Shown in pieces: positions 16,775 through 25,787 of a stretch of 64,000 nucleotides of DNA (position 1 is its first letter; the number at the start of each line of letters is the position of its first letter). The notes below the pieces were generated by a model. It was not told the origin of the DNA. It saw only the letters and a list, made by a program, of their open reading frames with translations, and did not search any database. The translations under genes and the position numbers were made by a program. Source of the DNA: UBA10649 sp965278965 (GTDB lineage Bacteria > Actinomycetota > Actinomycetes > S36-B12); NCBI GenBank assembly GCA_965278965.1, contig OZ257127.1, positions 1,302,001 to 1,366,000 on the forward strand, in the 5' to 3' direction.

Positions 16775-17605
16775 ATGGACGATCCGCGCACCACCCGCAT
16801 CGCCGCCCTGTTCGACGCCCTCGCCCCGAGCTACGACAGCGTCGGCGTCGAGTTCTTCGGGCCGATCGCGGACGGGCTCGTGCGCGCGCTGGCCCCGGTG
16901 CCGGGCGAACGCTGGTGGGACATCGGCTGCGGCCGCGGAGCCGTCGTCGCGCGGGTGGCGCCGCTGCTGGGACCGGATGGCACGGTGCTGGCCAGCGACA
17001 TCTCCCCGGCGATGATCGCCCTGGCGCAGGAGGCCGAGCTCCCTCCCGGCTCAGCGCCGGTGACATACGTCGTCGACGACGCGCAGACCCCGGACGCCGA
17101 CCGCGGGCCGGTCGACGCCGTGAGCGCGAGCCTGGTCCTGTTCTTCCTGCCCGATCCCCAGGGCGCAGTGGCGGCCTGGCGGACGCTCCTCGCACCGGGC
17201 GGACGCGTCGGCATCACGACCTTCGGACCGCAGGACGAGCGTTGGCTGCGGATCGACGACCTGTTCACCCCGCACCTGCCGCCCGGGCTGCTGGACGCCC
17301 GCACCTCGGGCACGCGTGGGCCGTTCGCATCGGCCGCCGGCATGGACGACCTCCTGGGGTCCGCCGGCTTCGAGGACGTCGTCACCGTCGAGGAGCAGAT
17401 CGAGGTGCGTTTCGCCGGGCCGAGCAGCTGGCACGACTTCACGTGGTCGACGGGCCAGCGGGCCATGTGGCTCGCGGTGCCGGACGAGCAGCGCCCGGCC
17501 GTGCGCGCCGCGGCCGAGGAGATCCTGGCCGAGACCACGGCGCCGGACGGGTCGGTGTCGCTGATGCAGACCGTTCGGCACACCGTCGGCCGCGTCGCGT
17601 CCTAG
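16775..17605 (+). CDS. Class I SAM-dependent methyltransferase
   Basis: 276 residues. Motif I WWDIGCGRGAVVARV binds SAM, motif II region VLASDISPAMIALA and post-motif LAPGGRVGITTFG are clear; the start resembles the Ubi/menaquinone methyltransferase group (FDALAPSYDS). Substrate not predictable. Its stop overlaps the end of the convergent DUF4436 gene by 4 bases. Confidence 0.85.
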   Translation: MDDPRTTRIAALFDALAPSYDSVGVEFFGPIADGLVRALAPVPGERWWDIGCGRGAVVARVAPLLGPDGTVLASDISPAMIALAQEAELPPGSAPVTYVVDDAQTPDADRGPVDAVSASLVLFFLPDPQGAVAAWRTLLAPGGRVGITTFGPQDERWLRIDDLFTPHLPPGLLDARTSGTRGPFASAAGMDDLLGSAGFEDVVTVEEQIEVRFAGPSSWHDFTWSTGQRAMWLAVPDEQRPAVRAAAEEILAETTAPDGSVSLMQTVRHTVGRVAS

Positions 17606-18492
17606 GCGGTCGGGCGGACGCGGTCCCGGTCGATCCACGCGAGCACCGCAAGCACGACCCCCAGGACGGCGCTCACCATGACCCACAAGAACACGTAGAC
17701 GTCCAAGGCCACCCCGATCGGCGGGCTGCCCGGCATGAAGTTACGCATGGCCGGCAGCGCGAACAGGAGGGCGGCGAACCAGGACAGCATCGTCGCCTCG
17801 ATGACCCGGCGGCGCAGGCGCACGAGCAGCCCGACGACCAGGCTCAGGACGGCGAGCATGACCGACAGTCCGAGGATCAGCACGGCGAACGCGCGGGTCG
17901 AGAAGGCCCGTTCGAACAGCAAGGTCGCGACAGGCTCCTCCTCCGCAGCGGTCGGCGCGGTCAGCGTGGTCCGCCAGCCGCTGACCCCGCCCCCGCTCAC
18001 GAGGCCGACCGGGATCTGGGAGACGGACCGGATCGAGCCGTCGGCGGATGTCTCGTAGGAGTCGGCGACGACGATGACCTTCCCGTCGTGGTCGTCGAAC
18101 GGGTAGAGCGCCAGGTCCCCGTCGAGGCCGGCCGGGACCTCCAGCGCTCCGGGGACGGTGCCGGCGGGGAACCGCTCCTCGACGACGCCGGCGTCGGTGA
18201 TGACGGTGAGCCGGGTCGGCTGGCCGAGCCGGCCACCGGCGTCCACGTAGGCGTCGGCGGCGTGCTGGATCGCGACGCGGACGGTCGCCGTGCTCGTGCC
18301 GGGCTGGATGCCGACCGGGGAGATCCCGACCACGAAGCCCGGGGACGAGCTCGCGCCGCCCACCTGCACGACCTGGCCCTCGGCGTCGTACAACGAGGTC
18401 ACCACGAGGAACATCGCCACGATGACGGCGCCGGCCACGGCCAGCCGCACCCAGGGGCGGTGCAGGACCGTGACCGGGGGCTTCAGCGCCAC
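17602..18492 (-). CDS. DUF4436 membrane protein
   Basis: 296 residues. One N-terminal membrane segment (LAVAGAVIVAMFLVVTSLY), a roughly 170-residue extracytoplasmic domain, then three C-terminal membrane segments (ILGLSVMLAVLSLVVGLLV, ATMLSWFAALLFALPA, FLWVMVSAVLGVVLAVLAW). This layout and the actinobacterial context match DUF4436. Starts 4 bases after the ftsX stop, so it is probably co-transcribed with ftsEX. Function unknown. Confidence 0.75.
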   Translation of the reverse strand: MALKPPVTVLHRPWVRLAVAGAVIVAMFLVVTSLYDAEGQVVQVGGASSSPGFVVGISPVGIQPGTSTATVRVAIQHAADAYVDAGGRLGQPTRLTVITDAGVVEERFPAGTVPGALEVPAGLDGDLALYPFDDHDGKVIVVADSYETSADGSIRSVSQIPVGLVSGGGVSGWRTTLTAPTAAEEEPVATLLFERAFSTRAFAVLILGLSVMLAVLSLVVGLLVRLRRRVIEATMLSWFAALLFALPAMRNFMPGSPPIGVALDVYVFLWVMVSAVLGVVLAVLAWIDRDRVRPTA

Positions 18493-18496
18493 CGAG

Positions 18497-19405
18497 TCAG
18501 ACCCGCAGGTACTTGCGGAGCGTGAAGAACGCCGCGAGGCCCGCCAGCATGACGCCGGTGATCAGCATGATCGGCGCGATCGCCACGACGGCGTCCCAGC
18601 CGACGAACGCCGTGAACTGGAACGACGGTGCCAGCACCTGGTCGATGAGCACCGCCTTCATCGCGATGAGCGCCACGATGGCCAGCCCCGCGCCGAGACC
18701 GGCGGCCAGCGCCGCCTCGAGCAGGAAGGGCAGCTGGATGTAGAAGTTGGACGCACCGACCAGCCGCATGATGCTCGTCTCGCGACGTCGGCTGAACGCG
18801 GCGACGCGCATGGTGTTGACGATGAGAAGGACCGTCACCACGAGCATCACGAGGGCGATGAGAAGGGCGATGAGCTGCAGGCCGCCGAGCAGCCGGAAGA
18901 ACTTGTCGAGGATCTGCCGCTGGTCGTTGACCTGCTCGATACCGGGTCGGCCGGAGAACGCGGACGCGACGACGTCGTACTTCGTGGGGTCGGAGAGCTT
19001 GACGCGGAACGACTCAGGCAGGGCGTCCTCGGTGACGTTGCTGACGATCGGGGAGTTCGCGAACTGCTCCTGGAAGCGTGCGTAGGCGTCGGCCTTCGAC
19101 TCGTAGAAGATCTCCTGGACGAGCGGGCGCAGGGTCTCCAGGTCGGTCTTGATCTGGTCGCGCTGGGCGGCGGTGACTGCTCCGCCGGCGCAGGAGGGGG
19201 TGTCGCTGCCCTTGCTGCACAAGAAGATCGAGACCTCGACCTTGTCGTACCAGAAGTCCTTCATCGTCGACACCTGCGAGCGCACCAGGAGGCTGGCGCC
19301 GAACAGGGCGAGCGAGACGGCCACCGTGATGATGACGGCGATGGTCATGGTGAGGTTGCGCCGCAGGCCGGTGCCGACCTCGCTGGCGACGAAAGTTGCC
19401 CTCAT
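18497..19405 (-). CDS. ftsX: Cell division protein FtsX
   Basis: 302 residues, matching actinobacterial FtsX. N-terminal membrane segment after FVASEVGTGLRRNLTM, a large extracellular domain (about residues 50-170) that regulates peptidoglycan hydrolases, then three membrane segments. With FtsE it forms an ABC-type complex at the divisome. The ATG overlaps the ftsE stop (ATGA). Confidence 0.95.
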   Translation of the reverse strand: MRATFVASEVGTGLRRNLTMTIAVIITVAVSLALFGASLLVRSQVSTMKDFWYDKVEVSIFLCSKGSDTPSCAGGAVTAAQRDQIKTDLETLRPLVQEIFYESKADAYARFQEQFANSPIVSNVTEDALPESFRVKLSDPTKYDVVASAFSGRPGIEQVNDQRQILDKFFRLLGGLQLIALLIALVMLVVTVLLIVNTMRVAAFSRRRETSIMRLVGASNFYIQLPFLLEAALAAGLGAGLAIVALIAMKAVLIDQVLAPSFQFTAFVGWDAVVAIAPIMLITGVMLAGLAAFFTLRKYLRV

Positions 19406-20091
19406 CGGGCGTACCCGTACACGCCGCGGGACTGGTCACGGACGACGTGCCCGGACTCCAGCTCGATGACGCGACGGCGCATCTGGTCGACGATCTGCGA
19501 GTCGTGGGTCGACATCACGACCGTCGTGCCGAGCTTGTTGATGCGGTCGAGCAGCTTCATGATGCCGATCGACGTGCCCGGGTCGAGGTTGCCCGTGGGC
19601 TCGTCGGCGATGAGGAGCATCGGCCGGTTGACGAACGCGCGGGCGATAGCCACACGCTGCTGCTCGCCGCCGGAGAGCTCGTCGGGGCGCCGGCCCTCCT
19701 TGCCCTCCAGGCCGACGACCTCGAGCACCTCGGGCACGACCTTCTTGATGTGCGAGGACGGCTTGCCGATGACCTCGAGGGCGAACGCGATGTTCTCCGC
19801 GACGGTCTTGTTCGGCAGCAGCCGGAAGTCCTGGAACACGGTGCCGACCTGGCGCCGCAACGCCGGGATCTTCCAGTTCGACAGATGGTTGAGGTCCTTG
19901 CCGAGGACCCACACGGTGCCGTTGGTCGGGCGCTCCTCACGGAGCACGAGCCGCAGGAACGTCGACTTGCCGGAGCCGGACGGGCCGACGAGGAAGACGA
20001 ACTCGCCCTTCTCGACCTCCAGCGACACGTCATCGAGCGCCGGGCGCTGCTGGTTGCCGTAGACCTTGGTCACGTGGTCGAACAGGATCAC
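19402..20091 (-). CDS. ftsE: Cell division ATP-binding protein FtsE
   Basis: 229 residues, standard length. Begins VILFDHVTKVYGNQQRPALD; Walker A GPSGSGKST, signature LSGGEQQRVAIARA, Walker B LLIADEPTGNLD and STHDSQIVD follow. GTG 20091 was chosen over the longer frame upstream because it matches the family N-terminus and lies 7 bases after TACACT, predicting a leaderless mRNA. Confidence 0.95.
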   Translation of the reverse strand: MILFDHVTKVYGNQQRPALDDVSLEVEKGEFVFLVGPSGSGKSTFLRLVLREERPTNGTVWVLGKDLNHLSNWKIPALRRQVGTVFQDFRLLPNKTVAENIAFALEVIGKPSSHIKKVVPEVLEVVGLEGKEGRRPDELSGGEQQRVAIARAFVNRPMLLIADEPTGNLDPGTSIGIMKLLDRINKLGTTVVMSTHDSQIVDQMRRRVIELESGHVVRDQSRGVYGYAR

Positions 20092-20098
20092 GCTCGAC

Positions 20099-20104
20099 AG
20101 TGTA
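20099..20104 (-). promoter_or_regulatory. -10 element of ftsE
   Basis: TACACT on the minus strand with a 7-base spacer to the GTG start at 20091. Confidence 0.5.
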
Positions 20105-20168
20105 AGTCGGGAGCACGACGCGTCCGGGCACCCGCCGCGCGGGCGCGCGGGCGTATCGGACATTCCGG

Positions 20169-21275
20169 TTAGGCGACCTGCTGCATGCGCCAGCGGATCC
20201 CGGCCTCGACGAACTGGTCGATCTCGCCGTCGAGGACGGCGGCGGTGTTGCCCGTCTCGACCTCGGTCCGCAGGTCCTTGACCATCTGGTAGGGGTGGAG
20301 CACGTACGAGCGCATCTGGTTGCCCCAGGAGCCGGCGGAGTCGCCCTTGAGGGCGTCCATCTTCGCCTGGTCCTCCAGCCGGCGCCGGTCGAGCAGCTTG
20401 GACTGCAGGACGGCCATCGCGGAGGCGCGGTTCTGGATCTGGGAGCGCTCGTTCTGGCACGAGACGACGATCCCGCTCGGCAGGTGGGTGATGCGGACGG
20501 CCGAGTCCGTCGTGTTGACCCCCTGGCCGCCGGGCCCGGAGGACCGGTAGACGTCGACCCGGATGTCGTCGTCGGGGATGTCGATGTGGTCGGTCTGCTC
20601 CACCACGGGGATGACCTCGACCTCGGCGAACGAGGTCTGACGCCGGCCCTGGTTGTCGAAGGGCGAGATGCGCACGAGGCGGTGCGTGCCCTGCTCCACC
20701 GACAGCGTGCCGTACGCGTACGGGACCTTGACCTGGAACGTCGCGGACTTGATGCCCGCCTCCTCGGCGTACGAGGTGTCGTTGACGTCGTACGGCCAGC
20801 CGTGGCGCTCGCAGTAGCGCGTGTACATCCGCAGCAGCATCTCGGCCCAGTCCGCCGCGTCGACGCCGCCCGCGCCCGAGCGGATCGTCACGAAGGCCTC
20901 GCGGGAGTCGTACTCCCCGGACAGCAGCGTGCGGACCTCCAGCTCGGCGACCTGACCCTCCAGGGTCTCCAGCTCACGCATCGCATCGGCCAAAGCCGCC
21001 TCGTCACCCTCGTCCTCGGCCAGCTCGAACAGGATCGGCAGGTCGTCGAGCCGGCTGCGCAGCCCCTCGACGCGCCGGATCTCACCCTGGGCGAACGACA
21101 GACGAGACGTCACGGCCTGAGCGTTCGCCTGGTCGTCCCACAGGTTCGGGACGCTGGCCTCCGCCTCGAGGTCGGCGACCTGGCGACGCAGGGACGGCAG
21201 GTCGAGGACGGTCTCGATGCTGCCCATCGTGGTGTTCAGGGCAGCGAGGCGCTCGCTGAGCTCAAGGGTGGCCAT
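20169..21275 (-). CDS. prfB: Peptide chain release factor 2
   Basis: 368 residues. Stop-codon recognition motif SPF in RISPFDNQGRRQTSF marks it as RF2 (UGA/UAA); the catalytic GGQ is in SSGPGGQGVNTTDSAVR. The reading frame is continuous with no internal TGA, so the programmed frameshift known from many RF2 genes is absent, as usual in Actinomycetota. TACCCT lies about 10 bases before the ATG, so the leader is very short. Confidence 0.97.
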   Translation of the reverse strand: MATLELSERLAALNTTMGSIETVLDLPSLRRQVADLEAEASVPNLWDDQANAQAVTSRLSFAQGEIRRVEGLRSRLDDLPILFELAEDEGDEAALADAMRELETLEGQVAELEVRTLLSGEYDSREAFVTIRSGAGGVDAADWAEMLLRMYTRYCERHGWPYDVNDTSYAEEAGIKSATFQVKVPYAYGTLSVEQGTHRLVRISPFDNQGRRQTSFAEVEVIPVVEQTDHIDIPDDDIRVDVYRSSGPGGQGVNTTDSAVRITHLPSGIVVSCQNERSQIQNRASAMAVLQSKLLDRRRLEDQAKMDALKGDSAGSWGNQMRSYVLHPYQMVKDLRTEVETGNTAAVLDGEIDQFVEAGIRWRMQQVA

Positions 21276-21300
21276 GGTGGGGCCAAGGGTACGGGCCGGG

Positions 21301-21777
21301 CTACGGCGCAGGCTCGCGGTAGGCCAGGCGCGCTCGCGCCGTCACGACGATTCGCTCGCCCATCGCCGCCTGCGCCACGTCCGGCCAGAACGGCAAGGAC
21401 AGAGGGGCGCTGAGCACGACGCGGACGTCGTCGCGGTCGCTGACGACCTGCTCGACTCGCAGACCGGGGACGCTGCTGGCGGCGCCGGCGGCGGCCAGGT
21501 GCCGCCGGACGCGGACCGGGACGGCAGCCGCGTCGAGCGCGGTCGCCGCGGACGCGCCGTGCTCGTAGTACGCCTCGAGGTCGATCGCCTGCGCCCCGGC
21601 GAGAGCAGCGGCGTCGGCGAGGGCGAGGAGCTGCTGGCGCTGGAGGAAGGCGGCGGCCACGTCGATCCCGACTACGCCGGCCAGCAGGCACAGCGCCGCC
21701 AGCCCGATCCCGAGCACGAGCGTGCTGCCGCGATCGTCGGCCGTCCGGCCGCGGTCTGCGCCCCGCTCGGCATTCAC
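21301..21777 (-). CDS. TadG-like pilus assembly protein (Rv3660c-neighbour type helicase/secretion-associated)
   Basis: 158 residues. Begins with DDRGSTLVLGIGLAALCLLA: short basic stretch, then a membrane segment, as in TadE/TadG-like pseudopilins, followed by QRQQLLALADAAALAGAQ, which is characteristic of TadG-like proteins. GTG start overlaps the stop of the preceding TadE gene (GTGA). Last gene of the Tad cluster in this window. The long von Willebrand domain of proteobacterial TadG is missing, as usual for the short actinobacterial form. Confidence 0.8.
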   Translation of the reverse strand: MNAERGADRGRTADDRGSTLVLGIGLAALCLLAGVVGIDVAAAFLQRQQLLALADAAALAGAQAIDLEAYYEHGASAATALDAAAVPVRVRRHLAAAGAASSVPGLRVEQVVSDRDDVRVVLSAPLSLPFWPDVAQAAMGERIVVTARARLAYREPAP

Positions 21778-22217
21778 GTGTCGTCCGGGTCGGCGCGGAA
21801 GTCGTCCACCGGCACCCGATGGGTAGCGCTGACCGGCAGGCTCGCCGCCGTGTCGCCGGTGATGCCGGCCGGCAGCCACGGGAGCGGCAGTGCCCAGCGG
21901 ACGTCCACGAGGACGGCCGACCCGGGGGCCAGGCAGCTGCCGTCGACGCACGTCACCCGGAGGGCGCCGTTCGGCAGCACGAGGCCCTGGTCGGCGAAGG
22001 CCAGCCGAGCGGCAGCGAGCGCGCGGGCCCGACCCTCCGCTGCGCCGCCGGCCGTCACGTAGGCGCGGCCGGCCTCGCGCGCGGCCTGCGAGGTCGCGTA
22101 TGCGGCGGACTCGACCGCACCTGCGCATGCGGCCAGGTAGGCGACCGGAACGAGTAGGCCGACGGCGACGACGAGGAACTCCACCACCGCCGATCCGCGG
22201 TCATCCCGCGGGTTCAT
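21774..22217 (-). CDS. TadE-family pilus assembly protein 1
   Basis: 147 residues. DDRGSAVVEFLVVAVGLLVP is the TadE signature (RGS-VVE then a membrane helix). The rest is a small extracytoplasmic domain. Probably a minor pseudopilin. ATG overlaps the stop of the second TadE gene (ATGA). Confidence 0.82.
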   Translation of the reverse strand: MNPRDDRGSAVVEFLVVAVGLLVPVAYLAACAGAVESAAYATSQAAREAGRAYVTAGGAAEGRARALAAARLAFADQGLVLPNGALRVTCVDGSCLAPGSAVLVDVRWALPLPWLPAGITGDTAASLPVSATHRVPVDDFRADPDDT

Positions 22218-22606
22218 GTCGCGTCCTCGCGCAGCGCATGGCCAGCGACCTCCAGCGACGTCGGCCCGAGGAGCCCCAGGAGGGGCAGTACGGCAGAGAT
22301 CCGAACCTCGACGACCGGTATGCCGCGCTCGGTCCCGCGCCCCACCGCGATGTCGCGGATCGCCGATCCGGCCACCGTGCCGGCAGTCACCGCGGCGACG
22401 CGGCGTCGGCCCGCGTCGCCGTCGGCGCCTGCCAGCGCGGCCGCCCGGGCTCCCTCGGCCGCCGCAGCGGTGAGCGTGGCGCGAACGTGGACGGCAAGCG
22501 CGACCTGCAGGACGCTCGCGGCGACCAGCACCAGGAGCGGCACGACGAGCGCGGCCTCGACGACAGCACTGCCCCGCTCACGGCCGCGCTCGGAACGGTC
22601 GGTCAG
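22214..22606 (-). CDS. TadE-family pilus assembly protein 2 (probable CTG start)
   Basis: About 130 residues. ERGSAVVEAALVVPLLVLVA is a clear TadE motif with membrane helix. No ATG, GTG or TTG occurs in frame near the expected N-terminus; a CTG at 22606 overlaps the stop of the small pilin gene as CTGA, the same geometry as the GTGA/ATGA junctions of its neighbours, so CTG initiation by coupling is the best guess. The frame is open further upstream but that part overlaps the pilin gene. Confidence 0.7.
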   Translation of the reverse strand: MTDRSERGRERGSAVVEAALVVPLLVLVAASVLQVALAVHVRATLTAAAAEGARAAALAGADGDAGRRRVAAVTAGTVAGSAIRDIAVGRGTERGIPVVEVRISAVLPLLGLLGPTSLEVAGHALREDAT

Positions 22607-22791
22607 GGCTGGGTGACCGATCCGAGCGCCCGCGAGAGGATCGCGGTGAGCTGCTCGTCGGCCACGAGCCACAGCGCGGCGACCAGGCCGGCGGTCATCA
22701 CCGCGATCAGCGTCCAGCCGGGGACGTCGCCCCGATCCGACCGTGCCCGCTCGGGCAGGCGGGTCGTCCAGCGCAGCAGCATCGATCTCAT
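22603..22791 (-). CDS. Flp-type small pilin-like protein
   Basis: 62 residues: a basic leader (RWTTRLPERARSDRGD), a single hydrophobic helix (WTLIAVMTAGLVAALWLVA) and a short tail. Size, position before the TadE genes and single helix fit the Flp-like pilin slot in actinobacterial Tad loci. ATG 22791 was chosen over ATG 22806 because the GGAG ribosome binding site lies between them. Confidence 0.65.
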   Translation of the reverse strand: MRSMLLRWTTRLPERARSDRGDVPGWTLIAVMTAGLVAALWLVADEQLTAILSRALGSVTQP

Positions 22792-22827
22792 GAGGAGCTC
22801 CTTCATCGGGTGTTGCGGGTAGGACGG

Positions 22828-23724
22828 TCATGGCACGACCAGGCGAAGCGCCGAGACGCCGGGGAACGCGGCGACGAGCACGACGCTGGGCAGCACCAGG
22901 AAGACGATCGGCACGAGCATCAGGACGTCCTTGCGACCGGCGAGCTCGAGCAGCCTGCGGCGCTCGTCCGCCCGGATGTCTGCCGCCTGGGCCCGCGCGA
23001 CTTCGGCGAGCGGTGAGCCTCGTTCGGCGCTGAGCAGGAGCGCGTCCACGAGCCGGCCGAGCGGCACGACCCCGGTACGCGCCGACAGGTGGCGAAGGGC
23101 GACCTCCGCCGGGACGCCGCTGTTGATGGTGGCGATGGCGAGTCCGATCTCGTCGGACAGCGGCCCCGACATCGAGGACGCCGCCCGGTCGAGGGCGGCG
23201 ACCGGACCGGCCCCGGAGGTGACGGCGAGCGCGACGAGGTCCGCGAGGGTCGGCAACGCCGACTCGACCGCCGACTGCCGATGCGCGATCCGACGAGAGA
23301 GCGCGACCTCGCAGGTGAGTGCGCCGGCGACCGCACCGATCACGCAGAGGACGACGACGCCGAGCGTCGCTGAGCCGCGCAGGGCGAGGGCCGTTCCGAC
23401 GGCGGCACCGGTGCAGCCGCCGATCACCGCACGGGAGAGCTGGTCGAGCCGGTGCGCGGTCGGGTCGATCGGCAGTCCCGCGCGCGCGAGTCGTCGCTCC
23501 AGGGTCGCGTCATCGCGTCGCCAGGTCGGGACGAGCCCGTGGGCGCCGAGCACGGGGCGACCGGTCGGAGCCGACGCAGGAACGGCGGGTCGCAGGCTGC
23601 CGACGTACGGCCCGATCCTGCTGAGCAGCGCCGGAGCCCGGCGGGCGAGCACATGGCGGGTGAGCAGCAGCAGCGCGGCGCCGAACGCCAGTCCGATGAG
23701 TGCGCCGGTCGCCGCGCGGCTCAT
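22828..23724 (-). CDS. tadC: TadC-type inner-membrane platform protein (T2SS F family)
   Basis: 298 residues with N-terminal and C-terminal membrane segments and a central cytoplasmic T2SSF domain containing LPTLADLVALAVTSGAGPVAA and LSAERGSPLAEVARAQAADIRADERRR, shown in part. With TadB it forms the platform on which the pilus ATPase acts. ATG 23724 overlaps the tadB stop. Confidence 0.85.
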   Translation of the reverse strand: MSRAATGALIGLAFGAALLLLTRHVLARRAPALLSRIGPYVGSLRPAVPASAPTGRPVLGAHGLVPTWRRDDATLERRLARAGLPIDPTAHRLDQLSRAVIGGCTGAAVGTALALRGSATLGVVVLCVIGAVAGALTCEVALSRRIAHRQSAVESALPTLADLVALAVTSGAGPVAALDRAASSMSGPLSDEIGLAIATINSGVPAEVALRHLSARTGVVPLGRLVDALLLSAERGSPLAEVARAQAADIRADERRRLLELAGRKDVLMLVPIVFLVLPSVVLVAAFPGVSALRLVVP

Positions 23725-24551
23725 GCGACGACCCGTTCGTCGTCGGGTAGACGCCCGATCCGCCGCATGGCCACGTATGCGGCGACCGACAGCAGTGCCG
23801 CCACGGCGAGGACGACGCCGCCGGCCGGGGACGTGTAGGCGCGGGCGGCGTCCGGCCGGGTGCACAGGAGCGCGAGCGTCAGCCACGGTGCGGCGACGGC
23901 CAGTCGAGCGGCCGTGACGGTCCAGCTCTGCCGCGCCGTGATCTCCGCGCGGATCCGGGCCTCCTCGCGGAGCATCCCCGAGAGTGCGACCAGCACGGCG
24001 CCGAGGTCGGTACCGCCGACCTCGCGCGCGAGTCGGAGCGCGGCGCACACGCGGTCCGCGACCGGGTCGGCGAGCTCGGCCTGCAGGCTGTCGAGCGCCT
24101 GCGCGAAGGCTCCGGTGACACGGTGGTCGTCGGCGAACCGCCCGAACATCGGCCGCAGGGGAACCGGACCCGTGCGCGCGAGGTCGGCAACGGCCTCGGG
24201 CAGGGACAGGCCCGCGCGGACGGATGCGAGCAGCTGGTCGACCGCGTCCGGCCAGGCGGTGCGGACCGCACGCCGTGCGGCGGCGGCACGCCGCCGCAGG
24301 AGTACGACCGGCGTCGCGGCGGCGGCGACGGCGGCCAGCAGCGCGACGAACGGGACCGCGGTGACCGCGAGCGCGAGCATGCCGGCGACGAGCGAGGACA
24401 CGACGCACCATGCGAGCGTCCCGGCGGACAGGCCCGTCGTCGCGCCGCTCGTGGGGGTGCGGCGACGGGCGGGCTCCGTCGTCGATGCACGGACGAGGAG
24501 CAGCAGCCCAGCGCCTGCGAGCGCACCGACGAGGAGACCGACGCCGTTCAC
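23721..24551 (-). CDS. tadB: TadB-type inner-membrane platform protein (T2SS F family)
   Basis: 276 residues. Two hydrophobic segments near the N-terminus, a T2SSF domain (WPDAVDQLLASVRAGLSLPE, then REVGGTDLGAVLVALSGML) and two C-terminal membrane segments. Overlaps the end of the ATPase gene by 4 bases. Confidence 0.86.
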   Translation of the reverse strand: MNGVGLLVGALAGAGLLLLVRASTTEPARRRTPTSGATTGLSAGTLAWCVVSSLVAGMLALAVTAVPFVALLAAVAAAATPVVLLRRRAAAARRAVRTAWPDAVDQLLASVRAGLSLPEAVADLARTGPVPLRPMFGRFADDHRVTGAFAQALDSLQAELADPVADRVCAALRLAREVGGTDLGAVLVALSGMLREEARIRAEITARQSWTVTAARLAVAAPWLTLALLCTRPDAARAYTSPAGGVVLAVAALLSVAAYVAMRRIGRLPDDERVVA

Positions 24552-25765
24552 CGGCGGGCCAGGAGGCCGGCGAGGTCGATCCCCGCACGCGCGAACCGGT
24601 CGGCGTGCGGAGGGTGCCCGTCCGCGCGGACGAGGCCAGCGCCCTGATCGGCATAGATCGTCGACAGCTCGACGACGCCGGACTCCACGCGGCCAGGGAC
24701 TGCGACGATCTCGCGCACCGATCGCCGGCCGTCAGCGCCGACGGCCAGGTGCACGACGAGGTCCACGCTGCCGGCGACGGTCGGCAGCACGAAGCCCGCG
24801 GCGATGTTGGGCCCGGCGAGCAGTGGCAGGGTGCAGAGCTTGGTGACCGCCTCCCGTGCGCTGTTGGCGTGGATGGTCGCCATCGCGGGCAGTCCGCTGT
24901 TCATCGCGACGAGCAGGTCGAGCGACTCCTCTCCGCGCACCTCCCCCACCACCAGTCGGGTCGGTCGCATGCGCAGCGCCTCTCGGACCAAGCGCCGCAA
25001 CGTGATCGCGCCGCGGCCCTCGACGCCCGCATCGCGGGTCTGCAGGCTGACGACGTCGGCATGGTCGACGCGGATCTCGAACACCTCCTCGCACGTGACG
25101 AGCCGCTCGTGCGCGCCGACACAGCCGAGCAACGCGTTGAGAACTGTTGTCTTGCCTGCTTGGGTGCCGCCGGCGACGAGGATGTTGAGGCCGCTGATGA
25201 CGGCGGCGTCGAGGAACGCGGCCGCCTCGGGCGTGATCGCGCCGAGGTGGACGAGGTCCCCGATCGTGCGCGCCCGCACGACGAACCGGCGGATGTTGAT
25301 CGCCCAGTGCTCACGCGTGACGTCGGGGATCACGACGTGCAGGCGGCTGCCGTCGGGCAGGATCGCGTCGACGAACGGGCTGGACAGGTCCAACCGCCGC
25401 CCGGACACACGCAGCATCCGCTCGACCAGGTCGCGGACCTGACGGGAGTCCAGAACAACGGTGGTCAGCTCGCTCACCCCGTCGCGGGCGACGAACACCC
25501 GGTCCGGAGCGTTCAGCCAGACCTCCTCGACCCGTGGGTCGTCCAGAAGCTGCTGCAGCGGGCCGAACCCCGCGACCGCGTCATACGCCTGACGGGCCAG
25601 GTCATACGGATCATCCGTCGCGTCGCCGCCGGCCCAGTCCGCCACCAGCCCGGCCAACGCGTCGTCGACCAGCGCCCGGACCGCTGCCGGATCGCGAAGG
25701 GGGTCGATGCCCCGCGCCCGCACCGCATCGCGCACGCGCTGCTCGACGATCCCTGCGGTGTCCAC
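24548..25765 (-). CDS. tadA: Tad pilus assembly ATPase (CpaF/TadA)
   Basis: 405-residue secretion ATPase. N-terminal domain with FGPLQQLLDDPRVEEVWLNA, Walker A GGTQAGKTT (about 199-207, with QA where GS is usual), and the LRMRPTRLVVGEVRGEE box, followed by MATIHANSA. It powers Flp pilus assembly. GTG start. No CpaE/TadZ or prepilin peptidase gene is adjacent: the upstream neighbour is an unrelated HNH gene, so these must be elsewhere or lacking. Confidence 0.92.
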   Translation of the reverse strand: MDTAGIVEQRVRDAVRARGIDPLRDPAAVRALVDDALAGLVADWAGGDATDDPYDLARQAYDAVAGFGPLQQLLDDPRVEEVWLNAPDRVFVARDGVSELTTVVLDSRQVRDLVERMLRVSGRRLDLSSPFVDAILPDGSRLHVVIPDVTREHWAINIRRFVVRARTIGDLVHLGAITPEAAAFLDAAVISGLNILVAGGTQAGKTTVLNALLGCVGAHERLVTCEEVFEIRVDHADVVSLQTRDAGVEGRGAITLRRLVREALRMRPTRLVVGEVRGEESLDLLVAMNSGLPAMATIHANSAREAVTKLCTLPLLAGPNIAAGFVLPTVAGSVDLVVHLAVGADGRRSVREIVAVPGRVESGVVELSTIYADQGAGLVRADGHPPHADRFARAGIDLAGLLARR

Positions 25766-25787
25766 GCCCGGACGGTAAGCAGCGACC

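Noticed and set aside
20169..21275. Programmed frameshift in prfB
   Set aside because: The reading frame is continuous from the N-terminus through SPF and GGQ motifs with no in-frame TGA.
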